From the NCBI GenBank assembly GCA_025174535.1, contig JALBUN010000012.1, forward strand, positions 868,001 to 932,000: a stretch of 64,000 bases of DNA, in the 5' to 3' direction. A program made the position numbers and the translations under genes. The notes beneath the pieces were generated by a model that saw only the letters and a list, made by a program, of their open reading frames with translations, did no database searches and had not been told where the DNA came from. This DNA comes from Cantharellus purpuraceus. Taxonomy: Eukaryota; Basidiomycota; Agaricomycetes; Cantharellales; Hydnaceae. This document shows, one piece after another, positions 23,538 to 35,010 of the stretch; position 1 is the stretch's first letter, and the number at the start of each line of letters is the position of its first letter.

Positions 23538-25436
23538 TCATTCATCCCGTGTGACTCGAGGGTCCCAGTCAGCCGTGTCCAGTTTCTCTCCCTTGAGGTT
23601 TACTAAAACATGCAAGTCAATCTACTGTGTGCTTCGATGCCTTTTGCACTCACTGCCGGCATCAACTTCGTATCCGGGTTGTGTGATGGATCTAGTGAGA
23701 TCAGCTTTCACACCTATACGGGTGCTTCGGCTCAGGATGCAACTGTCGATCTTGACTCTACGAGTTAAATTTTGGGGTTAGACATACGAAGATGCATCAA
23801 TCGAAGCAAGGGTAGACTGACCCATCTTCAATCGCTACGTGGTCCATAATTACACTTCCTGATATACGAACTTGTTTGCCTATAATACAGTGCTGCCCAA
23901 TAACGGATGTTTTAATAATGGTTCGTTCTCCGAGACGAGTCGATGATCCAATGATGCTATCAGTGGAAATCTGGGCCTTGGGGTCAATGTATTCGGAATT
24001 TGAGGTAGATGGTGTAAGATAAGGGGAGCCATCCTTGAGAAACTATACGAAAATTAGCGATAAGGACAACAAAGGACATTGAGATATATATACGAGACGG
24101 TTGAGATCAGTATACGCCTTGATGGTATTAGCCCTTGCTGCCAGACCCTGGTCCAGCTTGTGAACCACAATCCCACATCGAAGACTAGACAATGGCACGT
24201 TTGGAATTTCAGAGAACAAGGGCGACGCAGGTGCCGACGATGCTCGTGATGTAGTCGCGGACCGCCAGGAAGACGAGCTACGAGAAGGTGGATGATGACT
24301 AGGAATATTGGTGGACTCGTTCAAAACTGAGATGGGAAAAGATAACATTAAAATATGACATGCGACATTGCCTTTCTGAGGTGAACGAACGTACTCGGTT
24401 CCCATCGAAACCGCTTGCCCTTACGATATTGCAACGTGCATAAGAAAGGGATGAGATCCTCGCGTATGGATTCGAGGGAAGGTTTTTCAGTGAGAACAGT
24501 TAAGACAGAACGCCTGCAAACATAGACATGAGAATCCGCAAAGCGAGTTGTTACTCTTAGTTTCGGGTATCTGGTCGTGGAAATCAATGAAACACCCTCT
24601 TGGATTACAGCAAATACGTACTTCCAGAGTAAACGCATGTGTAACTCTAGCTCATCTTCTTCTGTATCATCACTGTAGTCGACATGTAGTAATGTGTTGG
24701 AGGTTGTGTCAAAAGCGATGAGAGGAGATATCACTGAATCATCAGATGAAGCTTTGTCCGGTCCATGACCAACTTCGTAGAAAAGTGTAGAGATAATCAG
24801 TCCATCTGTCTCAGCTCTGTAACTGTTGAGGACGACCGATAATGGAAGTGATGGAGGAGGTATGAAGTCGCACGGAAGGAGAACGAAATCATTCTTGATC
24901 CAAATGTTAGAGCATATTCAAAGACCCATTCAAAGGATATTACCTGGATGCGACTGGCAAATCTACGCAGAATTGAACATGTTCCAAGAGTAGGTGTATC
25001 ATCTTCCTCATAGGTTTGAATGTCTATCCGGAGAGTCGAGAAAGTAGATGACGCTATATCCGAGTGGAGATGGTGTGAAATTGCAGAGCGATGTGAGTGG
25101 GGGCATATAAGTAATACGTCTGATAAATCAATATAATGATTGGTTGAGCTACCCCAAAGAACAAATGACAAGTTATCACTCACTCGTAACGCCAGCTTCT
25201 TCTAACCAGTTTAAAGGAAATGATATCATAGGTTTATTGGCAATGGGAAGTAACGACTTGGGGCTCGAATTATCCCCATGGTCATTTGTGAGTGGTACCA
25301 ATCTGACGTGAGCACAAGAGTTAATATCCAGTTCGAGGCTCACAGAATAGGATCCTTACGCATTTCCATAGCCTGCAAGGATGATTGCCTGAAACTCTGC
25401 AACAGGAGAGGGAATGTTGGACTCTGCGAATTCCAT
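23538..25436 (-). CDS. GCD1: Translation initiation factor eIF2B subunit gamma
   Basis: The gamma subunit belongs to the catalytic half of eIF2B, the guanine-nucleotide exchange factor for eIF2. It starts MEFAESNIPSPVAEFQAIIL at 25436 and reads into the nucleotidyltransferase-like fold (AGYGNALVPLTNDHG, PKSLLPIANKPMISFPLNWL, DFVLLPCDFI). Small introns follow, then the hexapeptide-rich left-handed beta-helix (YIDPKAQISTDSIIGSSTRL, TIIKTSVIGQHCIIGKQVRI, GSVIMDHVAIEDG). The terminal exons are 23757-23654 and 23602-23538, which restore KIDSCILSRSTRIGVKADL and the conserved ending GEKLDTADWDPRVTRDE. If the last intron were retained, the frame would stop at a TAG near 23623. A low-complexity Ser-rich insert (HHPPSRSSSSWRSATTSRAS) separates the two domains. 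Confidence 0.93.
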
Positions 25437-25911
25437 TTGTTCCGCTAGTTGACTCGTTGAGCTACGTTGGCTCAAAGCGGCAAATTGCCTCAAGCGCCGT
25501 GGCGTTGTAGGGACGCACGGACCCAAAATTTGATCATCTCCCCTGGCTTGAGTCTGGGTAAGTTCGAGCACTGCAAGCAAATAAAGTATAGGGAATGGGA
25601 TGGCCAGAGCGAACAGGGCAAGGAATCCGAGCATAACGATAACTTGGTGGGGCTTCCTGCAACACACACTGCTGCATCGTGGTCTACATGAAATTACTGC
25701 TGGCAGATGAGGGCCGCCATGAGACCACGCCTTTTGGACGTTTTCAGCTACTACTCAAATCTAATTGGTCTTCCCGGAAGCAAACAGGTGTGGTCAATAG
25801 CTCAGTAGCAGTGCAGATCTAGGGTGACCGACAACTCGAACGGGGTTGGAGACAGTGATATAAGTTCCCCTCGTTGATCTATTGTATCACTACACTACTG
25901 TCTACAGGTAT
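25437..25911. other. Intergenic, eIF2B-gamma promoter
   Basis: 475 bp between the eIF2B-gamma start and the APS kinase stop, both on the minus strand. GTGATATAAGTTCC near 25856 is AT-rich. No coding signal was seen. Confidence 0.35.
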
Positions 25912-26755
25912 CCTTTCCCCGTCATATACTTAACAATAACCTCTACACTCTGTGCAACGTCTAGTTCGTCCGTGCGAATATGTATCTCTGGTATGTCCGG
26001 TGCCTCATAAGGAGCCGATATACCAGTGAATTCTGTAGGTGTAAGAATGCCATCTGTTCAAATCGACAAAGGCAGCAAACATACCTGGAATCACACCTGC
26101 TCTCGCTTTCTTATACAGTCCCTTGGGATCTCTCGCCTCCACAACGCTCAGTGGGGCGTCTATAAAGACCTCCACGAACGGAATACCACCTTTCTCATGC
26201 AATTCTCGTGCAATGGCGCGATCAGAACGATACGGTGATATAAACGCAGTAATGGCTATAGCCGATGCATCTGCGAAGAGTTTTGAGACCTGAGTGGAAA
26301 ACAGTGAACGGAAGCGGCAGTATTTCCATTATTCAAAGCTACCCACCTCGCCTATTCGTCGAATGTTTTCTGTCCTATCCTTCTCTGTGAATCCAAGGTC
26401 TTGATTTAAGCCAAATCGAATGTTATCACCATCAAGGCGGTATGCAAAGCGCTTCGAGTGAAGAAGATGTTGCTCCAAGGCGCATGCAATCGTAGACTAT
26501 AGGGTCAAATTTCTCAGGATGGACAGTCCGCTGGGACGACGGGCACTCGGTCTGCAAGAAAAGAAAAAACAATAGTGCTGACCTTCCCGCTAGCACTTAG
26601 GCCAGTCAGCCAAATAGTCAGGCCAGTCTGCCCAAGGAACTCTGCCCGTTCTTTCAAACTGACAGAACCTTGATGTATGCCATCAATGCAGTTTCTGTGC
26701 CAACATGAGAACGCTAATGGTTCATACCTGCGTGGAAGGTGATGTTAGTTGCCAT
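25912..26755 (-). CDS. MET14: Adenylylsulfate (APS) kinase
   Basis: APS kinase phosphorylates adenylylsulfate to PAPS, the second step of cytosolic sulfate assimilation. Starting at 26755, exon 1 is only 28 nt ([10 protein letters not shown]), followed by [20 protein letters not shown]. The P-loop GLSASGKS is split by an intron right after the Lys codon. Next come the substrate-binding [84 protein letters not shown] and the end MTGKGYL-stop at 25912. The mobile lid (YKKAR) and the DGDN and FISPYR motifs are intact, so the enzyme should be active. Length and motif order match yeast Met14. It is a likely target of a Cys-3-like bZIP such as the one at 10860-11840. Confidence 0.94.
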
Positions 26756-27585
26756 GACCGGGGCGTACGCGGCGCTACACTCTCTCAACGTCTCAACGCT
26801 GAGACTGAGTCTTCGTATACACAAAGCTGGTTACCAGCAAAAGAGACTTAATGCTTGCCTGAGATAGTGTAAGCGAGTGTTGCAACTATTAAGCTGTCTC
26901 CATGGAAGACAAATCAGCTACGCAGATATAAACTTAAGGGGATCATCTATGCCTAAAATCGCCGATGCTCGGCGAAGACAGAGCACTCAATAATGCGATG
27001 TACAATAGTAGCTGCTGTCCAAGCTTCCAAATGTAAACTAACGCATAGTGATTCACGTGTGGAGTCGATCGATACTATCGCATCAAACTCCTTGCCGTGG
27101 GGTAGAATATCTTATTACTTTAACAAATTTGCTCCCCAACTTACCTTGCGAAAACAAAATACTAGGTCTGCGCTATCAATGGATAAATATTTACCGAACA
27201 CGGGGAACTTGAAATGGTTGCCAAGCTTGGCACCATCAAATGGACAGACGATACTAACTATCAACACGAGACGCTGATTCACTGAACTCGGTCAGTGCCT
27301 GGGCCAGGAAGTACGAAACCGACTTGCCTCAATCACGACCACTAAAGATCGAGATGAAACAGACCAGAACAGGCCGTAATGTGGCCCCATAGAAGCGAGA
27401 CTGTGCAAAGAGTGCGCATCCAACGCAAAATAGTGTGCAAGGACAGGTTTACATTTGACAATCGTCGGGGTATTAGGATAAGATATTACAGAGATAGGCG
27501 ACGGACAAGACGAGATGGTGAGGAAATAAGCATGCTGGCAGAAGGTCAGGAGTCTACAGCAACAATGGCCAGGGTGTGCATTTTC
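26756..27585. other. Intergenic, APS kinase 5' flank and THO1 3' flank
   Basis: About 830 bp with no supportable gene. Open frames are short and lack family resemblance. It should carry the APS kinase promoter; no clear Cys-3-type palindrome was recognised by eye. Confidence 0.35.
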
Positions 27586-28727
27586 TCATGTTTGAACCTT
27601 GGCTTCCTGGAGGACAACACGTTGGTGAGCGTCACTTTGGCGCAGGAATTCAAATAGTCATGTATACCAAGAAACTCACCCTGCCAGTAGCAAACCGCTC
27701 TGCCCTCTTTTTTCTCTTCTCCATCTCTTCCTTATCCACAGGAGCGGGAGATCGCGCCCTCTTCCGACCAGCGGCCGCGTTGGTTTCCGTAGTCGTATTG
27801 GCCGCGTTGTTAGCAGACCGAGCGATACCAAATCGGGCAGCGCGAGCCTCAATTTTGGCTGCATCCTGTTCGATACAACTCATCGACAACAGTTTAGCAT
27901 TTGAAGAGGAAGCTTTGCGTACCTCTGCTGACAGAGTTGCTGCAGCTGCACCTTTTGGTACCTTGGCGCCGTTAGACGCTGGAGTAGCCTTTGGCGGCTT
28001 CGCTTCCACTAATGGAATGTTAAAACGGGCGGCACGCTTTTTGCGCTTTTCTAATTCCTCGTCCTGGGAGATGATGGGAACACCATGATCAGTAGAGGGA
28101 GCAGGTGGCTTTGCGGTGGGCTGCTCAGTGCCACTCTCCTTCTGATGGTATAGAGAGGAAAATAAATAAGTTCAAGTATGGTAAAAGTATAAACCCTTTC
28201 TCGCCGTTTCCACACCAGGCTTGGCAGCGACAGGTCTGGAGTCGGTCTTTGAACCACTTGTTGCAAGAGCAGCCGAAGTTGGTTGTGCACCGTTGGAAGC
28301 TGCAGGACCCCAGTCGAACCTGAGAACACCTCTCAGTCTCGCTTCATCTGATGAGTGAGAAAACACCTACTCTTCAGGAGGTGCAAGCTGCAAAAATGTC
28401 CAATGTGTGCCCATTAATAGTGGGATAGATATACGTAGCACTCACGAGGTCATCATCTTGTCCACCTTGAGACGACTCTACAGCCTTTGGTTTGGGGGCA
28501 GCTGTGGTAGTTGTTGCGGAGGAACCTGGGTTGTTAAAGGCCTCGATAGCAGCGGGACTGGCAAGTATTTTTGCTATGAGATCGGCTTTATTGGCTTTGG
28601 CTGGGATGGGGACAGATGCCTTCTGAAGCAGTTCACGTAGATCAGCAACGCGCTGGGATTTCCTAACGATAGCATTAGAAGACTGGGTCTATCGCCACAA
28701 TAGTAAAACGTACAACTTGGCCTCCAT
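27586..28727 (-). CDS. THO1: SAP-domain mRNA export protein, Tho1/SARNP-like
   Basis: Tho1/SARNP proteins bind RNA cotranscriptionally and help mRNP assembly and export with the THO complex. Start at 28727: MEAKL is joined by an intron to KSQRVADLRELLQKASVPIP and AKANKADLIAKILASPAAIE, a complete SAP motif with its helix-extended loop-helix. After an Ala/Thr/Pro-rich linker come FDWGPAASNG and a Lys-rich C-terminal half with two copies of the Tho1/MOS11 motif (KIEARAARFGI; EKRKKRAERF). The 3' end is less certain: the frame either runs to 27650 or, more likely, splices at GTGAGT after ATGR to a short last exon EAKVQT ending at 27586. Localisation is expected to be nuclear. Confidence 0.85.
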
Positions 28728-29000
28728 GAGTGACTAGTTACACTACGAAGCTGAGTTCGAACGTCGGAGTTTAGGTTTTCCAATGGAAAGTATGATGCAT
28801 ATGCACCAGATAGAAGGTCGTTTGTAAGATTGAACTACCAACCTGTGTCTTAGAAGGCTGTATGTCGCTCACGTGACAAGGATGCTCTCACGCAAAGGTT
28901 CTCGAACCCGACGCGTTTAAAGACGCGCTGGTCAGCTTCACCACTTGCTGCAGGTCGACTAATGACCACCTGGCACCACTATCCATTCTCCCACCCTTGG
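28728..29000. promoter_or_regulatory. Shared divergent promoter (THO1-like / 29001 gene)
   Basis: A 273-bp spacer between two head-to-head starts. It contains an E-box-like TCACGTGAC at about 28871 and a possible hairpin GACGCGTTTAAAGACGCGC at about 28910. Bidirectional promoter function is inferred from geometry only. Confidence 0.4.
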
Positions 29001-29804
29001 ATGTCCGCTCGCAAGCGTAAGCTCTCAGACTCCCCTGACGACTCGGACCATGACTGCGCTCCTGCTCAGCCCTATGCTTCTCGCATTCTTCCTCAACCAA
29101 AAAGACGTCGTTTTGACCTGGCTCGCAACCTCTCACGGTTGTCTCTTTTTGAGCAGGCTCAGCCTCCAGTTCAGGCCCCAATCATTGAAGAGAAGACTGC
29201 TTTCCAAGGGTGTCCTCCACCTCAAGTCCTTGATGAAGAGGTGAATATATCTCCATGGTTGCCCCCTAATCCCCAGGGAGCTTCAGAGGATACAATCATG
29301 GACATGGACGGAGATATCCCAGTTATCCAGCCTATCATCGAGGAAGCTACCGAGTACCCCATCACCATGCCCGAAATTCGCATGCGCCATTCCTCATCAT
29401 ATGAGCCAGAGAAGGACCGTAAGTTTCCATCCATCCCGTATCTCACTCCGCATGTGTACAAAAACCTGATCGAATACGCACCACCAGGCATTATCGTCAC
29501 GGACCTCGATAGTTCCGAAGATGAGGCGGAGACACCCTCAGAGAGTTCTAGTGACAACAAATACTCAGTCTCACACGCCTTACTTTCACGTATCAATTCG
29601 ACTGCTCTCGTGAATGACATTCCCCCGATCCCCGAATCAGATCCTTCTCAAGCTCTAGTCCTATTCAAGCCCTCCCCTTGGTCCGCAAAAGATCCTCGTG
29701 AGCTAGAAGGAATCTACCGTGCCCGTGACGAGGAAAACCGTCATACCGATCGGACTGTTCCCAAGATAGAGGAACCAAACACTGATGCGATGGAAATCGA
29801 GTAG
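29001..29804 (+). CDS. Hypothetical nuclear protein, 267 aa
   Basis: A single-exon frame from ATG 29001 (MSARKRKLSDSPDDSDHDCA) to TAG at 29802. An upstream in-frame ATG at 28962 is possible but lies in the short divergent promoter. Features are two basic clusters suitable as nuclear signals (ARKRK near the start, PKRRRF near residue 35), an acidic Ser-rich stretch (LDSSEDEAETPSESSSD) and a conserved-looking block PSIPYLTPHVYKNLIEYAPP followed by GIIVTDLDSS. There is no enzymatic motif and no transmembrane segment. I do not recognise the family; the composition suggests a chromatin- or RNA-associated protein. Confidence 0.7.
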   Translation: MSARKRKLSDSPDDSDHDCAPAQPYASRILPQPKRRRFDLARNLSRLSLFEQAQPPVQAPIIEEKTAFQGCPPPQVLDEEVNISPWLPPNPQGASEDTIMDMDGDIPVIQPIIEEATEYPITMPEIRMRHSSSYEPEKDRKFPSIPYLTPHVYKNLIEYAPPGIIVTDLDSSEDEAETPSESSSDNKYSVSHALLSRINSTALVNDIPPIPESDPSQALVLFKPSPWSAKDPRELEGIYRARDEENRHTDRTVPKIEEPNTDAMEIE

Positions 29805-30159
29805 TTGCGACTTGTCTCCCAATTGCTGCTGGAGAATGTTGTATTATCGCCTCATATTGCTTCCTGCTTAAATTTAACCATTTGTGGTCTGTCAGTCGGA
29901 GGCGTATATCACTAACGCTGATGAGGCCAAATGACCTTCGCTTACATGGCACTAGTACACAATAATCTATTGCTACGATATTCCGTGGGTTTCGGGATAT
30001 ACCTTTCCGAAGAGCGAAACGAGAACGGGAACAACCGAGAAGCGACAGCTACGAAAACGACATACAAGCAGCACAACCAGTAATAGTGATAGATGCCTTA
30101 CTCCAGGAAAACGGAGCAAAATGCAAATAAAGCATAAGAAAATATTCCCACGAGAACGG
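29805..30159. other. Convergent intergenic region
   Basis: 355 bp between the hypothetical nuclear gene and the HAP2 3' end. It likely contains both terminators. No other feature. Confidence 0.35.
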
Positions 30160-31262
30160 CTACTGCAGTCCTGGTCCGGAGAGTGATGGGACTGCGTTTA
30201 GATCCGAGTATTGCACATGTGCACCAGGTGACTGCGAGGGAGCACTCGTAGGATAGCCTCCCGAAACATCGCGTCCGCTACCAGGCACAGAGCTTCTCGG
30301 TGCATCCGTAAATGGACGGAACTCAGGTCCCGGACCTGTATTGACCTCACCATTGCCAGCTAGCATATCACCAAATGACGCCTCGTGTCTGCGGTTGGTC
30401 AACCCTGCTGCTGACTCTGAGGCCTTTAACGCCTTTCGCTCCTCGGCAGAAGGGTTTGGATTAGGATGGAAAGACGAGGGGTCAGAGGACTCTGCGGCCT
30501 TTTGCTGGGCTGCAATTTCTTCTGCTGTGAGAAATCGCCCGCCTGGACCGCGTGGACGACGCATAGCATGCTTGTGTCGAGACTCATGTAGATAAGGCTG
30601 ATGAGCGAGTAAGTACTGTGACTGCACGGCGTGACGAGATAGCCTACCTTACGTTGCCGGGACAAGCGATGCAGCTCCTCCAGTCTCGCCCTCGCCACTC
30701 GTCTTTTAAGGATGCGATTATACTGCTTCGCATTGACATACAAAGGCTCCTCATCGATTGGCGCATCATCCTCACCATGAAGTGTATTGGGACCTTCACG
30801 ATCATGAGACTCGGAAAGTGAACTATCGGCGTCGGCGGCTGCGCCGTTAGCGTATTCGTCTCCATCGTCTTCAGCAGACGAATGGGAGGGACCGGGAGTA
30901 CTGTCACGTGGATCTGCTATTGACTGGGGTACAGGGAAGGGTCGACGCGGCAAGTGAGTATGGGGATGCACGTGGGCGTCGGGAAGGAAACGCTGGGGCT
31001 GATGTTGAGGAAATGGGAGGTGTGTGCGCCGGTATGAGTGATGATCCTCCAGTTGGATCTGAGATGATGGCGGGGCTCCTGGCTGGCTGCGTGTGAGTGA
31101 GCTGGGTGAGGGAGATTGACCTGGACTCAAATTTGAGGGGCGAGAGAGGAAGAGGAAAGAAGGTGACTTGCCTGTGAGGAGAAAGTTGGGCTGACCCTGA
31201 ATCTGGTACTGCCGGGATAAGGGCGGGGACCACAATTGGTTTCGATCGAGAGAGTTGTCCAT
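30160..31262 (-). CDS. HAP2: CCAAT-binding factor subunit HAP2 / NF-YA
   Basis: NF-YA gives sequence specificity to the CCAAT-binding complex together with HAP3/HAP5. Two exons, 31262-30648 and 30597-30160, give 350 residues. The subunit-interaction helix (EPLYVNAKQYNRILKRRVAR, ARLEELHRLSRQRK) ends exactly at the donor, and the DNA-binding half (PYLHESRHKHAMRRPRGPGG, RFLT) starts the second exon, so the 50-bp intron cuts between the two functional halves of the core. The N-terminal 170 residues are Pro/Ser/His-rich, with an acidic patch just before the core; the C-terminus is Pro/Ser/Gly-rich. A second intron inside the N-terminal region (near 31170) is possible. The ATG is only 45 bp below the stop of the upstream AlkB-like gene. 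Confidence 0.93.
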
Positions 31263-31307
31263 AAGACGTGGTTCAGATCACACGGACAGCGGAGTCCTCA
31301 AATTCAG

Positions 31308-34300
31308 TCACGTGACAGTAGCTAAGTACATTTTCCCCCCACTCCTTCACCGGCACCGTCTTGCCCTCTCTTACTTTTGATGTACCGTGCAGTCGCAGCA
31401 ATACGAAAGCCCCACGGATGTACAGCATGCTAATATCCCGGTCAGTCTGTGTGACAGGAGCGATTGATGTTACCTACTTGATAGTACTCTTGGATCTCCG
31501 GCCCTTCCATTATGAGTACATCCCCATGTCGCAAGGTCAAAGTAAGTACGATCGGTGGGGACTTGCGCACAATACCCTCTACGGATTCTTCAGAATACCA
31601 CCTACTCGGAATCGGACGGAACCGCATCGTAGCTGGTGATCCGAGACTGAGCGAGGCAATTACAGGTCCCAAGTCCTTCTCGCCGTCGCTGTGAACTGCG
31701 CCATGTATTCAGTAAAACGTATGGCTAAGCTTTCTGACCTACACTCCATCTTCTGCTCTGCCATATATGCCGCCGAGAGAATCTCATTGAACGCTGGAGC
31801 ATTCCCCATGACCAGTGACACCTGTCTACGGATCAGGGCCATAGCCTGGCTCACGGATGAGTATTTCTCGAGCGGAACTGAATGTGCAGCTGAATACGTA
31901 GTTACTGTCAGACCGTTCCAATATACATACCAGTGTTATCTGTCCCTCCGACATACTGCAGAAGTGGAAAACTGACATGTTCGACCAAAGTTATCGTGGG
32001 CAAAATCCTCGTACCTCATAGGGTTCACCAGCTAAAAACCAGTCAGTCTCGCATAGACGTAGCCGAGTTCTCCTCACAGTTTTGGGAGAAATAGTGCGAA
32101 AGCATCCTTCCCTTCACTGTAGATCACGAATGATCGTAAGTTCTTGGCGTCAATCATCAGGAGAATTGGACGCATACGTTTATGCTGTTATATACCGTAA
32201 GTAATCCTTTCTGTCACCCGAAGACAGAAACGTACATTTTTCATACTATATCTTCGGAAGAAACCAGGTTGTTTTGCATCCTGTTGATATTGGTGCCAAA
32301 TACCATCAACAAGAGTCTGCGCGCTCTTCTCTGCTTGAAGAAGATGAATCACACCCCTTGATGTAAGTTGAGCATAATATGGGAGAGGAGGAATTTGGAT
32401 TGCACGAACCGATCCCAAGGTAGTCGAAAAGACTGGCATTTCAAGACCTCACCGGCGGGACCGTCACGAAGCGTGCGTACTTCTAAATAAATACCTGAAG
32501 CTTTAGATGGATGGATCAAAGTCTTTCCAACAACAGCTGGAGGCGGCTGTATTCTCGATTTAATCTGAAGCATGTGCTGCGCCAGACAATTAACTAAAGA
32601 ACTTGAAGACTGGAGGATATAGTATACCCACATGGCAGTTGTGGCATTCCCAGTGAGTCCAGTATTCTCTAAAGTGCACATCAGATGATCGCACAGTCGA
32701 TATGATTTGCATAGCTACCTGCATGACAGCCTGCCGCACTTATCGCAGCACCAACCTTTCCAAAAGTGACGAGACGTTGTAACCTGCCGATGCTCTTTGC
32801 CCCTAGACTCCTTTCGTTGCACTGGTGGCTTTGGGCGGATCTGGAAGGTCAAGCCCTGGAATTCGGATGGATCACCCTTATAAGTGAGAAATTTAGGATG
32901 GAATCCGCTGGCGTCCAGAGGCAGTGCAGTAGCATCGACCCGGCGGAAAAACAGACTGCAGTCTGAATTGGTACAGACCCAACCAAAATTATATATATTA
33001 CGGCTGTGCTTAAAGCACTTCTGGCAAATTCTGGGAAGTGAAACGTTTGCCTCTGTATCTGATAATCGGTCTGTCTTACTGTAAAACGATTATTAGCGTT
33101 TTAGAGTGTAAATGATCAGATAAACATACGCGTCCCACGGGATCCACCAAGGCCTACCCTGAGACTGGATCCATTGAAACATAAACTTCCACCTTACAAA
33201 GTAACCGCGTGGGCTCGCCGCTGAAGGCTCTGGTTCCTCTGTACAAACAATTAAACCCGAAGGTTTGAGCAACTTACGACGTACGTACCCCAAGCATGGG
33301 TAATCCAATAGTATCCAAGTACCACGTAGCCACGGTTTCCGAGGTCATAAGGGAACAGATTGTATCCATTTCCTGCTATCAGGACAACCGATTGTTTGAA
33401 TTTCCATGAACTGAGCAGAGCATTACATGATGCGCTCCGGACTGTTTGATCGTCAACGAGGACAGTCTGTCCTGTTACTCTATCTATCGCAGAGTTACCC
33501 CCTCTAACGTGTACGATGAGAAAAAGAGAATGAACAACAGGGGAAAGGCTCACGCATGCGAAATGATGCATGTCCCCTCTGCGTGCCACAGGTCTTGGCT
33601 ACAACACACATTCAAGTTGAACTTCACACATCACCTCCACGCAGAACTAAGAACATACACTGCAGGGTGCCCATCGAGCAGATAACCACGAGCTCTTCTC
33701 TTTTGAGAATACACACCTCCTTGATATGAACGAAAATAGCTCAATGACTCACACAATTCCTGTCGAGACTGCATATCTCGTCAGATGAATAGCTTGCGAC
33801 GGGGAGTTCACAATCACCTGTGCCCATACTGGCGGTACCATTGGCAAACGGGGCTTATGCCCTGTACTGTACGCGACAGGGGTATGTGGAGGTCGTGGGG
33901 GAAAATCAGGTAATATTAAGGGAATGAACTCAGGCTCCATCGGAAAGCGCGATGGAAGTGACCAAAATTGCGTGTCCTCGATGCTGGGTGGTCTCACATC
34001 ATTCGGTGGAGTAGGCGGTTCAAGCAATGCAAGCCACGGGGTATCATACTCGAAGTCTGCAGGTCCCAGCCATGGCTCATTGAAGCCGTCATCAGCATGG
34101 ATCGAGTCACTGAGATCCAGGTCTTCGGACACAAGGGTGTTGTCTGAGTCTATGCGCTCTGATGGAGACGGTGACCAAAACAATGGAAAGGCGGGTTGCT
34201 GAAGCTCCAAGGCGGGTTCCAAAGCAATCGACTCAAGATATTGAGAGCTGTTAACTTGAAAGCTTCGGGGAGGCATTCCCAAGAAGGTAGTAAAGTTATA

Positions 34301-34689
34301 GGCTCTCCTGAATGCATTCACTACTTGTAATGCATCTCTGAAATTGCCATGGTACGCATATTGTGCAGTTTCGAAGAACATGTGAATGACCTTCGACTCG
34401 CTCAGTGGATCGGAGGAGTATCCCTGTTCTTTTTCGTTTAATGCGACAAAACGCCATTGTCTAAGCCAATCCAACTAGCGACAATTTGACGGATGAGCTG
34501 GAAGTTCATAGACAAAGAAGAACACACATGACTTTGCATCGACTGCATCATTTCAGCGGCTATTGGCAGCCATGGTTGGTTCCTCAGATGCCTCTGGTCA
34601 AGAAGAGGATGGTAGCCTCCTTGCACCAAGAATTGACGCACATCATACCACTGCTCTGGAGGCGACGCAACCATCACACCTCCCTGCAC
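31308..34689 (-). CDS. AlkB-like 2OG-Fe(II) dioxygenase with long N-terminal extension
   Basis: The C-terminal part is a clear AlkB-type dioxygenase. Exon joins give NAPAFNEILSAAYMAEQKME, FHSDGEKDLGPVIASLSLGS (HxD iron ligands), PATMRFRP, PPIVLTLTLRHGDVLIMEG, and YYQHAVHPWGFRIAATAR (third iron ligand His and the 2OG-binding Arg), ending at a TGA at 31308. Upstream exons add a Cys-rich motif (WCCDKCGRLSC..CHNC), a Trp-rich block (GYYWITHAW, RWKFMFQWIQSQGRPWW), QKRRARGYLLDGHPA, and a start MQGGVMVASPPEQWYDVRQF at 34689. Open frames link through short GT-AG introns across the whole span, favouring one gene, but a boundary near 33750 cannot be excluded. Likely role: oxidative demethylation of nucleic acid or protein; substrate unknown. 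Confidence 0.75.
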
Positions 34690-35010
34690 TGCAGGTTATG
34701 CACCAAGTTCACAGTAGCTCACAACAGGTCTTTAGATCGCAGATGATTTAAAATTTTTAGCTCGTGAGTGCTTACAAAATAGATGCGCGTCTAGGTACTT
34801 CGACCGACCGTAATTAATTGAAACCCGCAAGACCTAGAACCTCTCAATGTTGCGAGAAATGCAGTACCACAAAAAAAACATGCATAAATCCCGTGCAAAA
34901 AGCAAGCCAGTTATAGCGAGATATGGTTAGAACGGTAATATCTGGCACTCAGACTTGAGCTGTGGGTAAATATTACACATGCGTCTATGATCCTTTATCA
35001 TAAGACTTCG
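34690..35010. other. Intergenic
   Basis: 321 bp between the AlkB-like gene start and the ATP synthase delta stop, both on the minus strand. AT-rich with an A-tract near 34870. No coding signal. Confidence 0.35.

Noticed and set aside
33251..33589. Separate minus-strand gene starting at 33589
   Set aside because: Its second half fits as an exon of the AlkB-like gene (GYVVLGYYWITHAW) and its first half contains an intron.
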